A stretch of 64,000 bases of DNA from contig NZ_CP073159.1 of the NCBI RefSeq assembly GCF_023035815.1, forward strand, positions 806,001-870,000, read 5' to 3'. Both the position numbers and the translations under genes were made by a program. The stretch is from Borrelia parkeri. Lineage in GTDB: Bacteria > Spirochaetota > Spirochaetia > Borreliales > Borreliaceae. Every line of letters starts with the position of its first letter. Position 1 is the stretch's first letter. The notes beneath the pieces are model-generated. The model saw only the letters and a program-made list of their open reading frames with translations, was not told where the DNA came from and did no database searches. This document shows, piece after piece, positions 1 to 8,471 of this stretch.

Positions 1-721
1 AATGTTCTTTTGTTGTTCCAGAATCTTTATAAATAATTAGATCTAGCTCAGTTTCTTTAAGTCTGTTTTTAACTATATTTTCCTTAGTATCATCAGCAAT
101 AATTTCTCCATTATTAATAATAATTATTCTTTTACAAATTGATTCAACTTCGCTTAAAATGTGAGAAGAAAACAGTATTGTACTACTTTTTGTAAGTTCT
201 TTTAAAAATTCTTTAAATTCTATAATTTGGTTTGGATCAAGCCCATTTGTAGGTTCATCAAGTATTACAAGTTTGGGATTATTGATTATAGCACCAGCTA
301 TGCCTACTCTTTGCTTAAATCCTTTTGATAGTGCAGATATTAGTTTATTTTGGACACCTTCAAGCTTAAAAATACCTATTGCCTTATCTATTTCTTTTTT
401 TGGATTTTTAACACCTTTAATTTCTGATATAAAATTTAAATACTCTTTAACAGATAATTCGGGATAAAGAGCCAGTTTTTCAGGTATGTATCCTACATTT
501 TGCAATATTTCTTTTGAATTTTCTGTAATATCTTTGCCAAAGATTTTTACATTGCCCTTATTTGGATAATGAAATGATGTTAGAATTTTGATTAATGTCG
601 ATTTTCCTGCTCCATTTGGACCAAGTATTCCAAGAACCTCTCCTTCGTTAACTTTGAAGCTAACATTAAAGAGAGCTGTAAATGAGCCATATGTTTTAGT
701 GATATTCTTTACATTTATCAT
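1..721 (-). CDS. ABC transporter ATP-binding protein (3' end outside window)
   Basis: Nucleotide-binding subunit of an ABC transporter, most like the single-domain ATPases of ABC-2 type exporters. Reading leftward from ATG 721 about 240 codons are open to the window edge, so the C-terminus is missing. Visible motifs are Walker A GPNGAGKST, a signature LSKGFKQR, Walker B LVILDEP and an H-loop SSHIL. An AAGGAGA Shine-Dalgarno (728-734) lies 6 nt upstream of the ATG. It begins 21 nt after the rnz stop, so the two are probably co-transcribed. The permease partner would lie beyond the left edge and the substrate cannot be told. The fold is certain; exporter versus importer is inferred from the compact GldA/NatA-like form. 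Confidence 0.93.
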   Translation of the reverse strand, partial: MINVKNITKTYGSFTALFNVSFKVNEGEVLGILGPNGAGKSTLIKILTSFHYPNKGNVKIFGKDITENSKEILQNVGYIPEKLALYPELSVKEYLNFISEIKGVKNPKKEIDKAIGIFKLEGVQNKLISALSKGFKQRVGIAGAIINNPKLVILDEPTNGLDPNQIIEFKEFLKELTKSSTILFSSHILSEVESICKRIIIINNGEIIADDTKENIVKNRLKETELDLIIYKDSGTTKEH

Positions 722-742
722 ATGATATCTCCTTAAGTACTA

Positions 743-1702
743 TTATTTTATAATAAATTTATCTTTATTTGCTTTAAGTCTCATTCCATCTTTTGTTAAA
801 AATATCTCTCCATTTGGATATTCTTGTTTTGCTTCGTCTAGTAACTCGAATAGATCTTTATTTAGTGTATATCTTTCACTAAAATGGATCAGTCCTGTTT
901 GATGTACCTTTGCTTCTTTTGTAATTTTTGCTGCTAATTTTGCTGTTAAGTGCAATTTTTTTTTAGCCTCCTCTTTTAATTCGTTTTTGAATGTACTCTC
1001 AATAATTACTAGATTAAAGTTTTTGATATGTGTGCTTAGTTCTTCAAAGTAAGCCGTGTCTGTAATATATGCAAATTTTAGGCCTTTTTGCGGCTCTCCT
1101 AGTATATCAGAAGGTAATATTTTTTTTTCATTAAGTATTACCTCATGTCCTTCCTGTAAGTTTTTTCTAATAGGTCCTTTTGGTATGTTTAAACTTTCTG
1201 CCTTTTGGGTATCAAATTTTCCAGGCTTATTTTTTTCTATAAATAGATATCCAATACAGTCTATTGAATGTTTAAGTTTTATATATTCTATTCTTTTCTT
1301 TTTATCTTCATATAAAATTGATTCTGTTTTATTAATTATTATTTCTTTGTATATTATGTCATAATTTTTATGTACTCGTAAAAGTTCTATGTTTGTTTCT
1401 AGATATTTTTTGATGCCAGTAGGTCCAATGATGGTTAAAGGTTCTTTCCTTGTATTGCCACTTTGTGCCATCAACATTACTATTCCAAGTAAACCTGTGA
1501 TGTGATCGGCATGTAAGTGTGTAATACAAATCATTTTGATTTTTTGCCATGATATTTTTTGTTTTCTAAGAGACATTTGAGTAGCTTCTCCGCAGTCAAA
1601 GAGAAAGCTTTCACCATGGTATTCTATTAAAACAGAAGTTAAATATCTGTTGTGTAGTGGTCTTGTTCCTCCTGTGCCAAGAATATTGATATTAAAGTTC
1701 AA
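743..1702 (-). CDS. rnz: Ribonuclease Z
   Basis: Metallo-beta-lactamase-fold endonuclease that trims 3' trailers from tRNA precursors. The 319-residue length fits the short bacterial RNase Z. The zinc motif HLHADH is at residues 62-67, followed by a TDT motif near 215 and an HFSERY segment near the C-terminus. The start is TTG at 1702, supported by GGGAG (1710-1714) 7 nt upstream and by the N-terminus NILGTGG at the expected place. The tRNA-Leu in this window encodes no CCA, so such 3' processing is needed here. The ABC ATPase gene follows after 21 nt. Confidence 0.95.
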   Translation of the reverse strand: MNFNINILGTGGTRPLHNRYLTSVLIEYHGESFLFDCGEATQMSLRKQKISWQKIKMICITHLHADHITGLLGIVMLMAQSGNTRKEPLTIIGPTGIKKYLETNIELLRVHKNYDIIYKEIIINKTESILYEDKKKRIEYIKLKHSIDCIGYLFIEKNKPGKFDTQKAESLNIPKGPIRKNLQEGHEVILNEKKILPSDILGEPQKGLKFAYITDTAYFEELSTHIKNFNLVIIESTFKNELKEEAKKKLHLTAKLAAKITKEAKVHQTGLIHFSERYTLNKDLFELLDEAKQEYPNGEIFLTKDGMRLKANKDKFIIK

Positions 1703-2021
1703 AAATAATCTCCCAAAATTTTTTTGTTAGCAATGTGCAAAGATACGTTCCAAAACTGGTTTTGAAAGTGAGCATGGCATTTATATTGGTATCTTTTATT
1801 ATTTTAAAATTATTTTTTAATTTAATAATACATGCTCCTTGATATTTTATGTAGAATCTCTATCTTGATAAAGGGTAGGTAAATATTATTTTGATTATTA
1901 GATTTTAATTTTTTGTACACTTGGATATTATATTATTTTTTTGTAAATTTAGAAATATTTCAAGTGAAAATTATTTATTGAAATAAAAATTTAAAGAAGA
2001 TGAAGTTGTAGGATATTTTGT
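1703..2021. other. Intergenic stretch between rnz and the FAD oxidoreductase
   Basis: 319 nt, very AT-rich, with stops in all frames I examined. It should hold the 3' end of the oxidoreductase transcript and the 5' region of rnz. I found no convincing hairpin plus T-tract and no clear -35/-10 pair. It may be a decayed gene remnant, but nothing in it shows that. Confidence 0.6.
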
Positions 2022-3083
2022 CTATTTTAAGAAATTATATAAATTTTCATATCTTTTAATATCATAATAAGTTGGAATATTAGACTTATTTTCAATATAA
2101 TCTAAAATCTTTTTGGATAAATATGCTGACATTGATATTCCTCTTGTTCCAAATCCATTTAATATAAATATGTTTTTGTATTTTGGATGTTCACCAAGAA
2201 AGGGTTCTCGGTCAAGTGTAGAGGGTCTAATGTGCGCTTTGTGTTGTATTACTTTGTAATTTAGGTTTGTAATCTTTTTAAGCTTGTTTAATAATTCTTT
2301 TTTTGCCCATTCATTTGTGCTTGTATCTAACGTTTGCCATTCGTAAGTTCCGCCAAGGTAGAACTTGTTATCTTGTAAAGGTATTAAGGATACATGTCTA
2401 TTATAAATTTCTTTAAGATTTAATCCTTGTATTTCTATTATCAGTATTTCTCCTTTTGCTAGTTTGAATGGAAGATATGAAAAAAGCCTTGCATTTTTTT
2501 CTTTGTATCCTCTTGTCAATATTAATTTTTTGAATTTAAATTCATTAATTATAAAAGATTTGTCATTTATTTTAATTTCATCTTCATTAATTTCTGCTTC
2601 TATGTATGCGTTATACTTTATAAAGTACTTTTTAAGGGTTTGTATATATAAATTTGTGTTCATTATTGCACCCTTTATTAGTATGCCTCCATCATTGTCA
2701 TTGGAAAAATCGTGTACTTTTCCATTTTTTATTTCCGTGATGAAGTCTTTTATATTTTCATTATTTTTGATTTTTGAAATCAGTTCATCTTTTTGTGTTT
2801 TTGTGGTAAATGGTCTAAAAATAAGATTTTCTTTTAAGAAATCACAGTTAATATTTTTTTCCATTTCTTTGTAGTATTGAATTGCAAATGTGAAAATTTC
2901 AGGTTCTCTCCAAGCAATGTTCATTTTTCTTCCCATAATAGGGTTGATAAGCCCTCCTGCTACGGTTGTTGCTTTCTCAGCTCCATTGTCAAATAGAATC
3001 ACACTTTTTTTTCTTTGAAGTATTTCATAAGTTAAAGTACTCCCAGCAATGCCACCACCAATGATTGCAAATTCATATTCCAT
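2022..3083 (-). CDS. FAD-dependent oxidoreductase, DAO family
   Basis: 353-residue flavoprotein of the D-amino-acid-oxidase/glycine-oxidase-like (DAO) fold. The Rossmann dinucleotide motif is GGGIAGST at residues 8-15, and a C-terminal segment NGFGTRGISMSAYLSKKI resembles the second FAD-contacting motif of DAO enzymes. A distinctive early stretch, AGGLINPIMGRK, recalls FAD oxidoreductases of Bacteroidetes and the MnmC C-terminal domain more than typical amino-acid oxidases. There is no signal peptide, so it is presumably cytosolic. AAGGAAT lies 9 nt before the ATG. It stands alone between rnz and the divergent clpP, so context gives no substrate. The fold is confident, the reaction unknown. 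Confidence 0.8.
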   Translation of the reverse strand: MEYEFAIIGGGIAGSTLTYEILQRKKSVILFDNGAEKATTVAGGLINPIMGRKMNIAWREPEIFTFAIQYYKEMEKNINCDFLKENLIFRPFTTKTQKDELISKIKNNENIKDFITEIKNGKVHDFSNDNDGGILIKGAIMNTNLYIQTLKKYFIKYNAYIEAEINEDEIKINDKSFIINEFKFKKLILTRGYKEKNARLFSYLPFKLAKGEILIIEIQGLNLKEIYNRHVSLIPLQDNKFYLGGTYEWQTLDTSTNEWAKKELLNKLKKITNLNYKVIQHKAHIRPSTLDREPFLGEHPKYKNIFILNGFGTRGISMSAYLSKKILDYIENKSNIPTYYDIKRYENLYNFLK

Positions 3084-3323
3084 TTAAATATTCCTTTTTT
3101 TAAGTTCTGTTTTCTTTGTAATTTTAAAGAATTACTTTTGAGTAAGCAATTTATTTGTAATTTATTCTCAAATCTTTCATTATTAGAATTGTTAGCTTGT
3201 TTTTTTTCAAATATTGATCGATCTTTAAGTGATATGTCTGTCATATGTTGATGGGGACATTTAAAAACCTTTTGTTTTTAATTATAATATGTATCACATT
3301 ATATTTGTTGAAAAGGTAAGTTT

Positions 3324-3914
3324 ATGGATTTTAAAGATATGAAGATGCAAACAGAAATACAGCAATCATTGGAGTTTGCATTAAAGAGTAGATCAATAGT
3401 TATTACAGGAGAGATTAATAAAGATACTTCTAAGCTATTTCAGGAAAGAATATTATTTTTAGAAGCATCGGACTGCAATAAACCGATATTTGTTTACATT
3501 GACTCGGAGGGTGGTGATATTGATGCTGGGTTTGCTATTTTTAACATGATACGTTTTGTAAAGCCTAAGGTTTTTACAATTGGAGTTGGACTTGTGGCAA
3601 GTGCTGGTGCTTTAATTTTTTTGGCTGCAGATTCAAAGAGTAGGTTTTCTTTGCCTCATGCGAGATATTTATTACATCAACCTTTAAGTGGTTTTAAAGG
3701 AGTTGCTACAGATATTGAAATTTATACAAATGAACTTAATAAAGTTAAGAGTGAACTTAATGATATTATTGCAAAAGAGACGGGACAGGAACTTGATAAG
3801 GTTGAAAAAGATACCGATAGAGATTTTTGGTTAGGTAGTGAATCTGCAATGAAATATGGTCTTGTCTTTAAAATTGTTACAACTAGACTTGAGCTTGAAG
3901 AATTTATTTCTTAG
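3324..3914 (+). CDS. clpP: ATP-dependent Clp protease proteolytic subunit
   Basis: Serine peptidase that forms the ClpP tetradecamer and degrades proteins fed to it by Clp ATPases. 196 residues. The catalytic triad can be placed: Ser93 in VASAGA (canonical AASMGA), His118 in LLHQP and Asp167 in TDRDFWL. The oligomer-handle region is present. No Clp ATPase is adjacent. The methionine right after the active serine in most ClpPs is alanine here, as expected of a divergent second ClpP paralogue; I recall two clpP genes in Borrelia, but only this one is in the window. The next gene starts inside its 3' end. Confidence 0.93.
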   Translation: MDFKDMKMQTEIQQSLEFALKSRSIVITGEINKDTSKLFQERILFLEASDCNKPIFVYIDSEGGDIDAGFAIFNMIRFVKPKVFTIGVGLVASAGALIFLAADSKSRFSLPHARYLLHQPLSGFKGVATDIEIYTNELNKVKSELNDIIAKETGQELDKVEKDTDRDFWLGSESAMKYGLVFKIVTTRLELEEFIS

Positions 3915-4620
3915 TCTTTTAGTATTATCTTGTAGCTTTCCAAGGAGGAATTTTAGCATTTTGGAATTTGGTATTACTAGTTTTCCAAAGAATTTTACTT
4001 CTTTGGATACATTAGTAGATGTTGCTTATAATATGTTTTTGTCAGGTTTTGATTTAGTCATTATTAAAAATTTAGGTAATAAAGAGGAATTGGATCTAGT
4101 TAATAACAGAGTTTCATTTGGAAGTTTTAAAAATACCTATTTTATTAGGCAAAATAATAGATCTTCTATTAGTATTCTTGCTAAAGAAAAGATTAAGATT
4201 CAAATTTTAGATTTTATCGAAGGGCTTTATGAGTTCAGGTTAGGTGTGGTTATTGATTTTATGTTTAAAGATCATCATTATGGGATTGTTGTTTTTAATT
4301 TTGATGAAGAAATAGCTAATAATTTAGATATTTTTATTCTTAATGATCAAATAACATATTTAAATTATAGGTATAAAAATTTACTTTTTATTTTGGGTAA
4401 GCATGAGCTTGGTATGTTAGATATCATTATTAGGAATGGTTATTTTAGTTTGATTTATGATTCAATTAATCCTTTGCATATAATTAATACCATTGATGAT
4501 CGAGTTTATTCTAATTTTTCAGCTCAAATATCCCTTCATTCTTTGATTTATGTTATTTTAAGTTATTTATATGATGATTTTTATATAAATAGCTTTCCAA
4601 AAAGTATTTTGATTAAATAA
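3895..4620 (+). CDS. Putative lipoprotein of unknown function overlapping the clpP 3' end
   Basis: The reading frame opens upstream at 3856, but I prefer TTG 3895. From there the product begins with a compact lipoprotein signal peptide (MKNLFLSLLVLSC) with Cys13 as the lipidation site, giving 241 residues. It would then overlap clpP by 20 nt. The mature part is rich in Ile, Asn, Phe and Asp and has no motif I recognise. No strong Shine-Dalgarno precedes the TTG, so translation may depend on ribosomes finishing clpP. It is followed by the tRNA-Leu promoter. Family and function unknown; location in the envelope is inferred from the lipobox. Confidence 0.75.
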   Translation: MKNLFLSLLVLSCSFPRRNFSILEFGITSFPKNFTSLDTLVDVAYNMFLSGFDLVIIKNLGNKEELDLVNNRVSFGSFKNTYFIRQNNRSSISILAKEKIKIQILDFIEGLYEFRLGVVIDFMFKDHHYGIVVFNFDEEIANNLDIFILNDQITYLNYRYKNLLFILGKHELGMLDIIIRNGYFSLIYDSINPLHIINTIDDRVYSNFSAQISLHSLIYVILSYLYDDFYINSFPKSILIK

Positions 4621-4640
4621 ATTTTGTAAATATTTAGTTC

Positions 4641-4669
4641 TTGACATCCTTATTGCATTATTATATCAT
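4641..4669 (+). promoter_or_regulatory. Sigma-70 type promoter of tRNA-Leu
   Basis: Consensus -35 TTGACA (4641-4646), 17-nt spacer, -10 TATCAT (4664-4669). The predicted start is near 4676, a few bases before the tRNA at 4680. Confidence 0.75.
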
Positions 4670-4679
4670 TACTAGCGAT

Positions 4680-4763
4680 GCCGAAATGGTGGAAATGGTA
4701 GACACACAGGACTTAAAATCCTGAGGAGGAAGCTCCGTACCGGTTCAAGTCCGGTTTTCGGTA
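4680..4763 (+). tRNA. tRNA-Leu (anticodon UAA)
   Basis: 84-nt class II tRNA. Acceptor GCCGAAA pairs with TTTCGGT, with a G-U first pair as in E. coli tRNA-Leu(UAA). The anticodon stem CAGGA/TCCTG carries loop CTTAAAA, giving anticodon TAA. A long variable arm with GGAG/CTCC marks it as Leu, and the T arm is ACCGG-TTCAAGT-CCGGT. The discriminator is A and no CCA is encoded. Its last 19 nt overlap, antisense, the 3' end of the DUF368 gene. Confidence 0.97.
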
Positions 4764-5638
4764 TTTAAAGTTTTCAGATTGCTTAATCTATCTTCAAGTA
4801 GTTTATTTATATAGATTCCTGTAATAAATAGACTACTTAAAGATAGATTAAATATTAAATTAGGTTGTACGTTGAGTTTTGTTATAACGAATAGCATATT
4901 TATGATTGATCCCAAGATTAAACCTGTAGATAAGTAGAGGAATTTTATAATATGCTTGTCTATTGTTTTTTTGATTATTAGTATTGTAATTCCTGTTCCT
5001 ATTATTGTGGATATTCCAAATGTTATGCATAGTTTTATATTGAGTTGTGAAATGATGTTGATAATTTCTTTATAAGTTCCAAGACTTAATAATATGAGTG
5101 AACCTGAAATGCCCGGTAGAATCATTGCACTGCCACCTATTATTCCTGAACTAGCAATGAGTGAGTAATATTTAATTGAGCTTTTATCTTGATATGCTGA
5201 TATGTTTAGTGATATATCGTAAGTTCTTAGTATCAATAAACATAGTATAGTGAGCAATCCAATTAAAAATAATAAATAGTTTGTACTTTCTTTATGCTTG
5301 TTAATTTTTGTTTTTGTATCTATTTCTTTTTTTAATGTGAATATGCTTCCTGTGGTTAATCCTATAAAAAATACATTTAAGTATGTTTCTCTTATTTCTC
5401 CATCTAAAATATAGCTTTTAAATATTTTAGCAAGGATGGTTGTTGAAGTTAATATGCCAAGTGATAATATTCCAAGAAAAATTGTGTTTTCTTTTACCTT
5501 TTTTAATTTTATTAAATTTGCAGATGAATTTATTATATTGTAGTAGATCCCTAGCATGAAGGCTAGAGTGCCCCCTGAAACTCCTGGTATTATGCTTGCA
5601 ATACCAATTAGTAAACCTTTTATATAAATGCTTATCAT
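4745..5638 (-). CDS. DUF368 integral membrane protein (probable undecaprenyl-phosphate translocase)
   Basis: 297 residues with about eight or nine hydrophobic segments. The N-terminal motif IIPGVSGGTLAFMLGIY and an internal repeat-like ILPGISGSLILLSLGTY identify the DUF368 family. Members have been linked to recycling of undecaprenyl phosphate (PopT-type flippases), the lipid carrier used by MurG and MurJ, both encoded in this window. The ATG at 5638 has no clear Shine-Dalgarno and lies 37 nt after the MazG-like gene, suggesting one transcript. Oddly, the last codons and the TGA stop are read from the antisense strand of tRNA-Leu. Family confident; transport role from published family work. 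Confidence 0.87.
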   Translation of the reverse strand: MISIYIKGLLIGIASIIPGVSGGTLAFMLGIYYNIINSSANLIKLKKVKENTIFLGILSLGILTSTTILAKIFKSYILDGEIRETYLNVFFIGLTTGSIFTLKKEIDTKTKINKHKESTNYLLFLIGLLTILCLLILRTYDISLNISAYQDKSSIKYYSLIASSGIIGGSAMILPGISGSLILLSLGTYKEIINIISQLNIKLCITFGISTIIGTGITILIIKKTIDKHIIKFLYLSTGLILGSIINMLFVITKLNVQPNLIFNLSLSSLFITGIYINKLLEDRLSNLKTLNTENRT

Positions 5639-5675
5639 TATTTCTTATATACTTAAACGTAGAACTTAATGTATT

Positions 5676-6005
5676 TTATCTTTCATCGCCTTCGCCATTA
5701 ATTGTGCCGTTTTCATGTCTTTTTTTTAATTTTTCTAAATTTGTAATAGCAACATCTTCAAGTGTTATTCCAAGATTATTACTTAAATTTGAAATGTACC
5801 ATAACACATCACCAAGTTCTTTCTTAATTGCCAATAAATATTCATCATCAAGGATATATTCTTTATCACGACCTAGTTTTTTTATTTTCTCTACAACTTC
5901 ACCTGTCTCACCAGCAAGCCCAAGGGTTGTTAAGATTAGTTCTTCTTTTTTATTTTTATATTTAGCAGTTTGTTTAGCCTTTATTTGATATTCATTTAAT
6001 TTCAT
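5676..6005 (-). CDS. MazG-like nucleotide pyrophosphohydrolase
   Basis: 109-residue all-alpha NTP pyrophosphatase of the MazG/iMazG superfamily, which hydrolyses NTPs or dNTPs to monophosphates, often as house-cleaning. The metal-binding acidic pattern is visible: LAGETGEVVEKIKK in the first helix pair and KKELGDVLWYISN in the second. Single-domain length fits the small dimeric or tetrameric members rather than full MazG. The start is ATG 6005 with no Shine-Dalgarno; a promoter places the transcript start only a few bases upstream. It is followed by the DUF368 gene on the same strand. Substrate preference cannot be told. Confidence 0.88.
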   Translation of the reverse strand: MKLNEYQIKAKQTAKYKNKKEELILTTLGLAGETGEVVEKIKKLGRDKEYILDDEYLLAIKKELGDVLWYISNLSNNLGITLEDVAITNLEKLKKRHENGTINGEGDER

Positions 6006-6015
6006 AATTAAGATT

Positions 6016-6044
6016 AGTTTAATATAGTTTTTATTTATTTACAA
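6016..6044 (-). promoter_or_regulatory. Promoter of the MazG-like gene, predicting a near-leaderless mRNA
   Basis: Minus strand: -35 TTGTAA (6039-6044), 17-nt spacer, -10 TAAACT (6016-6021). Transcription would start near 6009, about 4 nt before ATG 6005, leaving no room for a Shine-Dalgarno. Confidence 0.5.
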
Positions 6045-6113
6045 GTTTATTTATTATTTCCTTTTTTTTAAATTTTTATTATATTAACCCCATATATTAA
6101 TTGGAGTTTATCT

Positions 6114-7001
6114 GTGAGTAAATTTGCTCTTTTATTAGAATTTGTCTTCTTCTTTTTGCAGTTTGATTTTGCCTATTCTTATCCTGTGATAAAGAATTTT
6201 TCAAATAAAGATCCTATTTTTTATGATCTTAAGTCAAAAATTGCTAAATATAATAAAAGAGTACAAATTCCTTTATTTATTTATTCATATAAAGTTAAAG
6301 AAGGTGATACTTTTTTTAAGATTGCAAATAAGGTAAATGGTTGGCAAACTAGCATTTCAACAATTAATTTATTAGATTCTCCTTTTTTAAAGGCAGGAAA
6401 AGAGATCTTAATTCCTAGTAAAAAAGGCATTTTTATTATTGATAATAAGGAACATAGATTTAATAGTTTACTTTTAGCAACAAGGGATTTAACAAAAGCA
6501 GAAAAGATAAAAGTTAGACAAAATAATAAGATTTATGAGTTTTATTTTTTTGATTCTTTGATACAACCAGAGTTAAGTTACCTCTCAAGCACAGAAATGA
6601 TTTTCTTTTTAAATTCTGATTTTATTTTGCCTTTAAAGGGCTTTATTATTAGCTCTGATTTTGGATTTAGAGCAGATCCGTTTACTGGTATTAAAAATTT
6701 TCATAAAGGTATAGATCTTGCAGCTCCAATGAATTCTTTGGTTTTTTGCTCATCTTATGGTGTTGTAGTTGTAGTTGACTATAATGATATTTATGGCAAT
6801 TTTGTTGTGGTTGAACATAAAAACAATATTAAATCCCTTTATGGCCATCTTAGTTCTTATATTGTAAGGAAAGGAGATGTTTTAAAAACAGGGGATATTA
6901 TTGGTAGGGTAGGTCGAACTGGTCGTTCAACAGGTCCCCATTTGCATTTTGAAATATTGAAAAAAGATGCACCTGTTAATCCTATTAAGATTTTGAAGTA
7001 G
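6114..7001 (+). CDS. LysM domain M23 family metallopeptidase
   Basis: 295-residue exported peptidoglycan-binding protein with a zinc endopeptidase domain. An N-terminal hydrophobic segment (residues 5-22) acts as signal peptide or anchor. A LysM motif follows at about 60-105 (YKVKEGDTFFKIAN...LKAGKEILIPS), and a C-terminal M23 domain spans about 180-295. Zinc ligands are seen in HKGIDLAAP and in the HLHFE motif, and the GHLSSY histidine is also present, so the enzyme looks active. The start is GTG 6114, with GGAG 7 nt upstream. It is a single gene, divergent from the MazG-like gene and convergent with rrp2. Likely role: peptidoglycan remodelling in the periplasm. Confidence 0.92.
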   Translation: MSKFALLLEFVFFFLQFDFAYSYPVIKNFSNKDPIFYDLKSKIAKYNKRVQIPLFIYSYKVKEGDTFFKIANKVNGWQTSISTINLLDSPFLKAGKEILIPSKKGIFIIDNKEHRFNSLLLATRDLTKAEKIKVRQNNKIYEFYFFDSLIQPELSYLSSTEMIFFLNSDFILPLKGFIISSDFGFRADPFTGIKNFHKGIDLAAPMNSLVFCSSYGVVVVVDYNDIYGNFVVVEHKNNIKSLYGHLSSYIVRKGDVLKTGDIIGRVGRTGRSTGPHLHFEILKKDAPVNPIKILK

Positions 7002-7100
7002 ATAGATACTTATTTTATCAGTATGTGATAGGTCGATTTTAAATATAAGGATATAGTTTTTTTCCATACTTTGTATATATATTTTTGTACTAATTATTAA

Positions 7101-8471
7101 TTAATTGTGCTTTATTGAAGATATATCATACTCTGTTATTTTATTGTGCAAGGTTTTTCTTCCTATTTTAAGTATTTTGGCACATTTGCTTTTATTGTTC
7201 TTAGAATGTAAAAGTGTTTGCTTAATGATTTCTTTTTCTGCTTCTTTTAAGCTTATACCTATTGGTAGGGTAATTTTAACTATTTGGTTTGTGTTATTTC
7301 TAATTTTGGGAGGTAAATCATCTTTTACAATTTGCTTTCCCTTAGATAATATTAAGGCGCTCTCTAGTACATTTTTGAGCTCTCTAATATTTCCTGGCCA
7401 ATCATATGCATAAAGGGCTTTTAGTGCATCATTGGAGAGATTTTTCTCTTCTCTATTATTTTCACTTGCAACACCTTTAATTAGTATTTTTGTTAGCTTT
7501 GGTATGTCGTCTTTTCTCTCTCTTAAGGGAGGAATATTGATATTTATTATGTTAAGCCTATAAAATAAGTCTTCTCTAAACCTTCCTTTTTTAATTTCTT
7601 CTTCAATATTTTTATTTGTTGCTGTTAATAATCTAATATCAACTTGCATAGTAGTTTCTCCACCTACTCGTTCGAATGTTCTATTTTGAAGCACTCTTAG
7701 TAGTTTGACTTGAACCTCAGGTGATGTTTCTACTATTTCGTCTAAAAATATCGTTCCTTTATCTGCTAATTCGAATCTTCCTTTTTTTTGAGATATTGCA
7801 CCTGTGAATGCTCCTTTTTCATGTCCAAAGAGTTCACTCTCAAGTGTGCTCTCAGAGAGTGCAGCGCAATTGACTTTAATGAAGGGTTTATCATTTCTAT
7901 TTGATAAGTCAAATATGGCATCTGCTATTACTTCTTTTCCAACTCCGCTCTCTCCAGTTATTAAGACAGATGCTTTTGATTTTGCGATTTTTTTTACAAG
8001 TTCTAAAGTTTTTTGCATTATAAGTGATTTTCCAAATATACGTTCATAATAATTTAAATCTTTTCGAATTATGACATTATCTTGGGATATGTTTTCATGT
8101 CTTTTGTCATTTTTACCATTTAAGGCTCGCTTTATTATGAGTAACAGTCTTTCAAGATCAACAGGTTTGGTTAAAAAATCATAAGCACCTTCTCGCATAG
8201 CATCTACTGCTGAATCGACAGTTCCATGAGCTGTAAGGATAATGAAGGGAATATTTGGGGTTTTATCTTTTACGATTCTGAGTAGTTCTTCTCCTGATAT
8301 TTGGGGCATTCTAAGGTCAGATATTATAGCATCAATCTTTTCATTTTTAATTGTTTCAAGTGCTTCCTTTCCATCACTAGCAGTAAATACAAAATAACCT
8401 TCCTCTTCAAGATAAGTTGCTATTCCTTCTCGTATATTTTTTTCATCATCTGCTACCAGTAGTTTACTCAT
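7101..8471 (-). CDS. rrp2: Sigma-54-dependent response regulator Rrp2
   Basis: 456-residue NtrC-class activator. The receiver domain (1-120) has acidic pocket Asp8/Asp9, phospho-acceptor Asp52 (ISDLRMP), Thr80 and Lys102. The central AAA+ domain (about 145-370) has Walker A GESGVGKE at 173-180, the sigma-54-contacting GAFTGA loop and Walker B TIFLDE. The C-terminus is a Fis-type HTH (SKCAKILKIGRKTLHNKI). In Borrelia this protein activates RpoN-dependent transcription of rpoS, and the rpoS in this window has a matching -24/-12 promoter. The start ATG overlaps the end of hk2 by 8 nt, so the pair is translationally coupled. Confidence 0.96.
   Translation of the reverse strand: MSKLLVADDEKNIREGIATYLEEEGYFVFTASDGKEALETIKNEKIDAIISDLRMPQISGEELLRIVKDKTPNIPFIILTAHGTVDSAVDAMREGAYDFLTKPVDLERLLLIIKRALNGKNDKRHENISQDNVIIRKDLNYYERIFGKSLIMQKTLELVKKIAKSKASVLITGESGVGKEVIADAIFDLSNRNDKPFIKVNCAALSESTLESELFGHEKGAFTGAISQKKGRFELADKGTIFLDEIVETSPEVQVKLLRVLQNRTFERVGGETTMQVDIRLLTATNKNIEEEIKKGRFREDLFYRLNIININIPPLRERKDDIPKLTKILIKGVASENNREEKNLSNDALKALYAYDWPGNIRELKNVLESALILSKGKQIVKDDLPPKIRNNTNQIVKITLPIGISLKEAEKEIIKQTLLHSKNNKSKCAKILKIGRKTLHNKITEYDISSIKHN

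Noticed and set aside
1056..1364. 102-codon plus-strand ORF inside rnz
   Set aside because: It is antisense to a clear RNase Z gene, has low-complexity hydrophobic composition and no ribosome site.
2464..2874. 136-codon plus-strand ORF inside the FAD oxidoreductase
   Set aside because: Antisense shadow in AT-rich coding DNA; Phe/Ser/Leu-rich with no start signal.
3032..3244. 70-codon minus-strand ORF upstream of the FAD oxidoreductase
   Set aside because: It overlaps the real gene in another frame and shows no ribosome site or family features.
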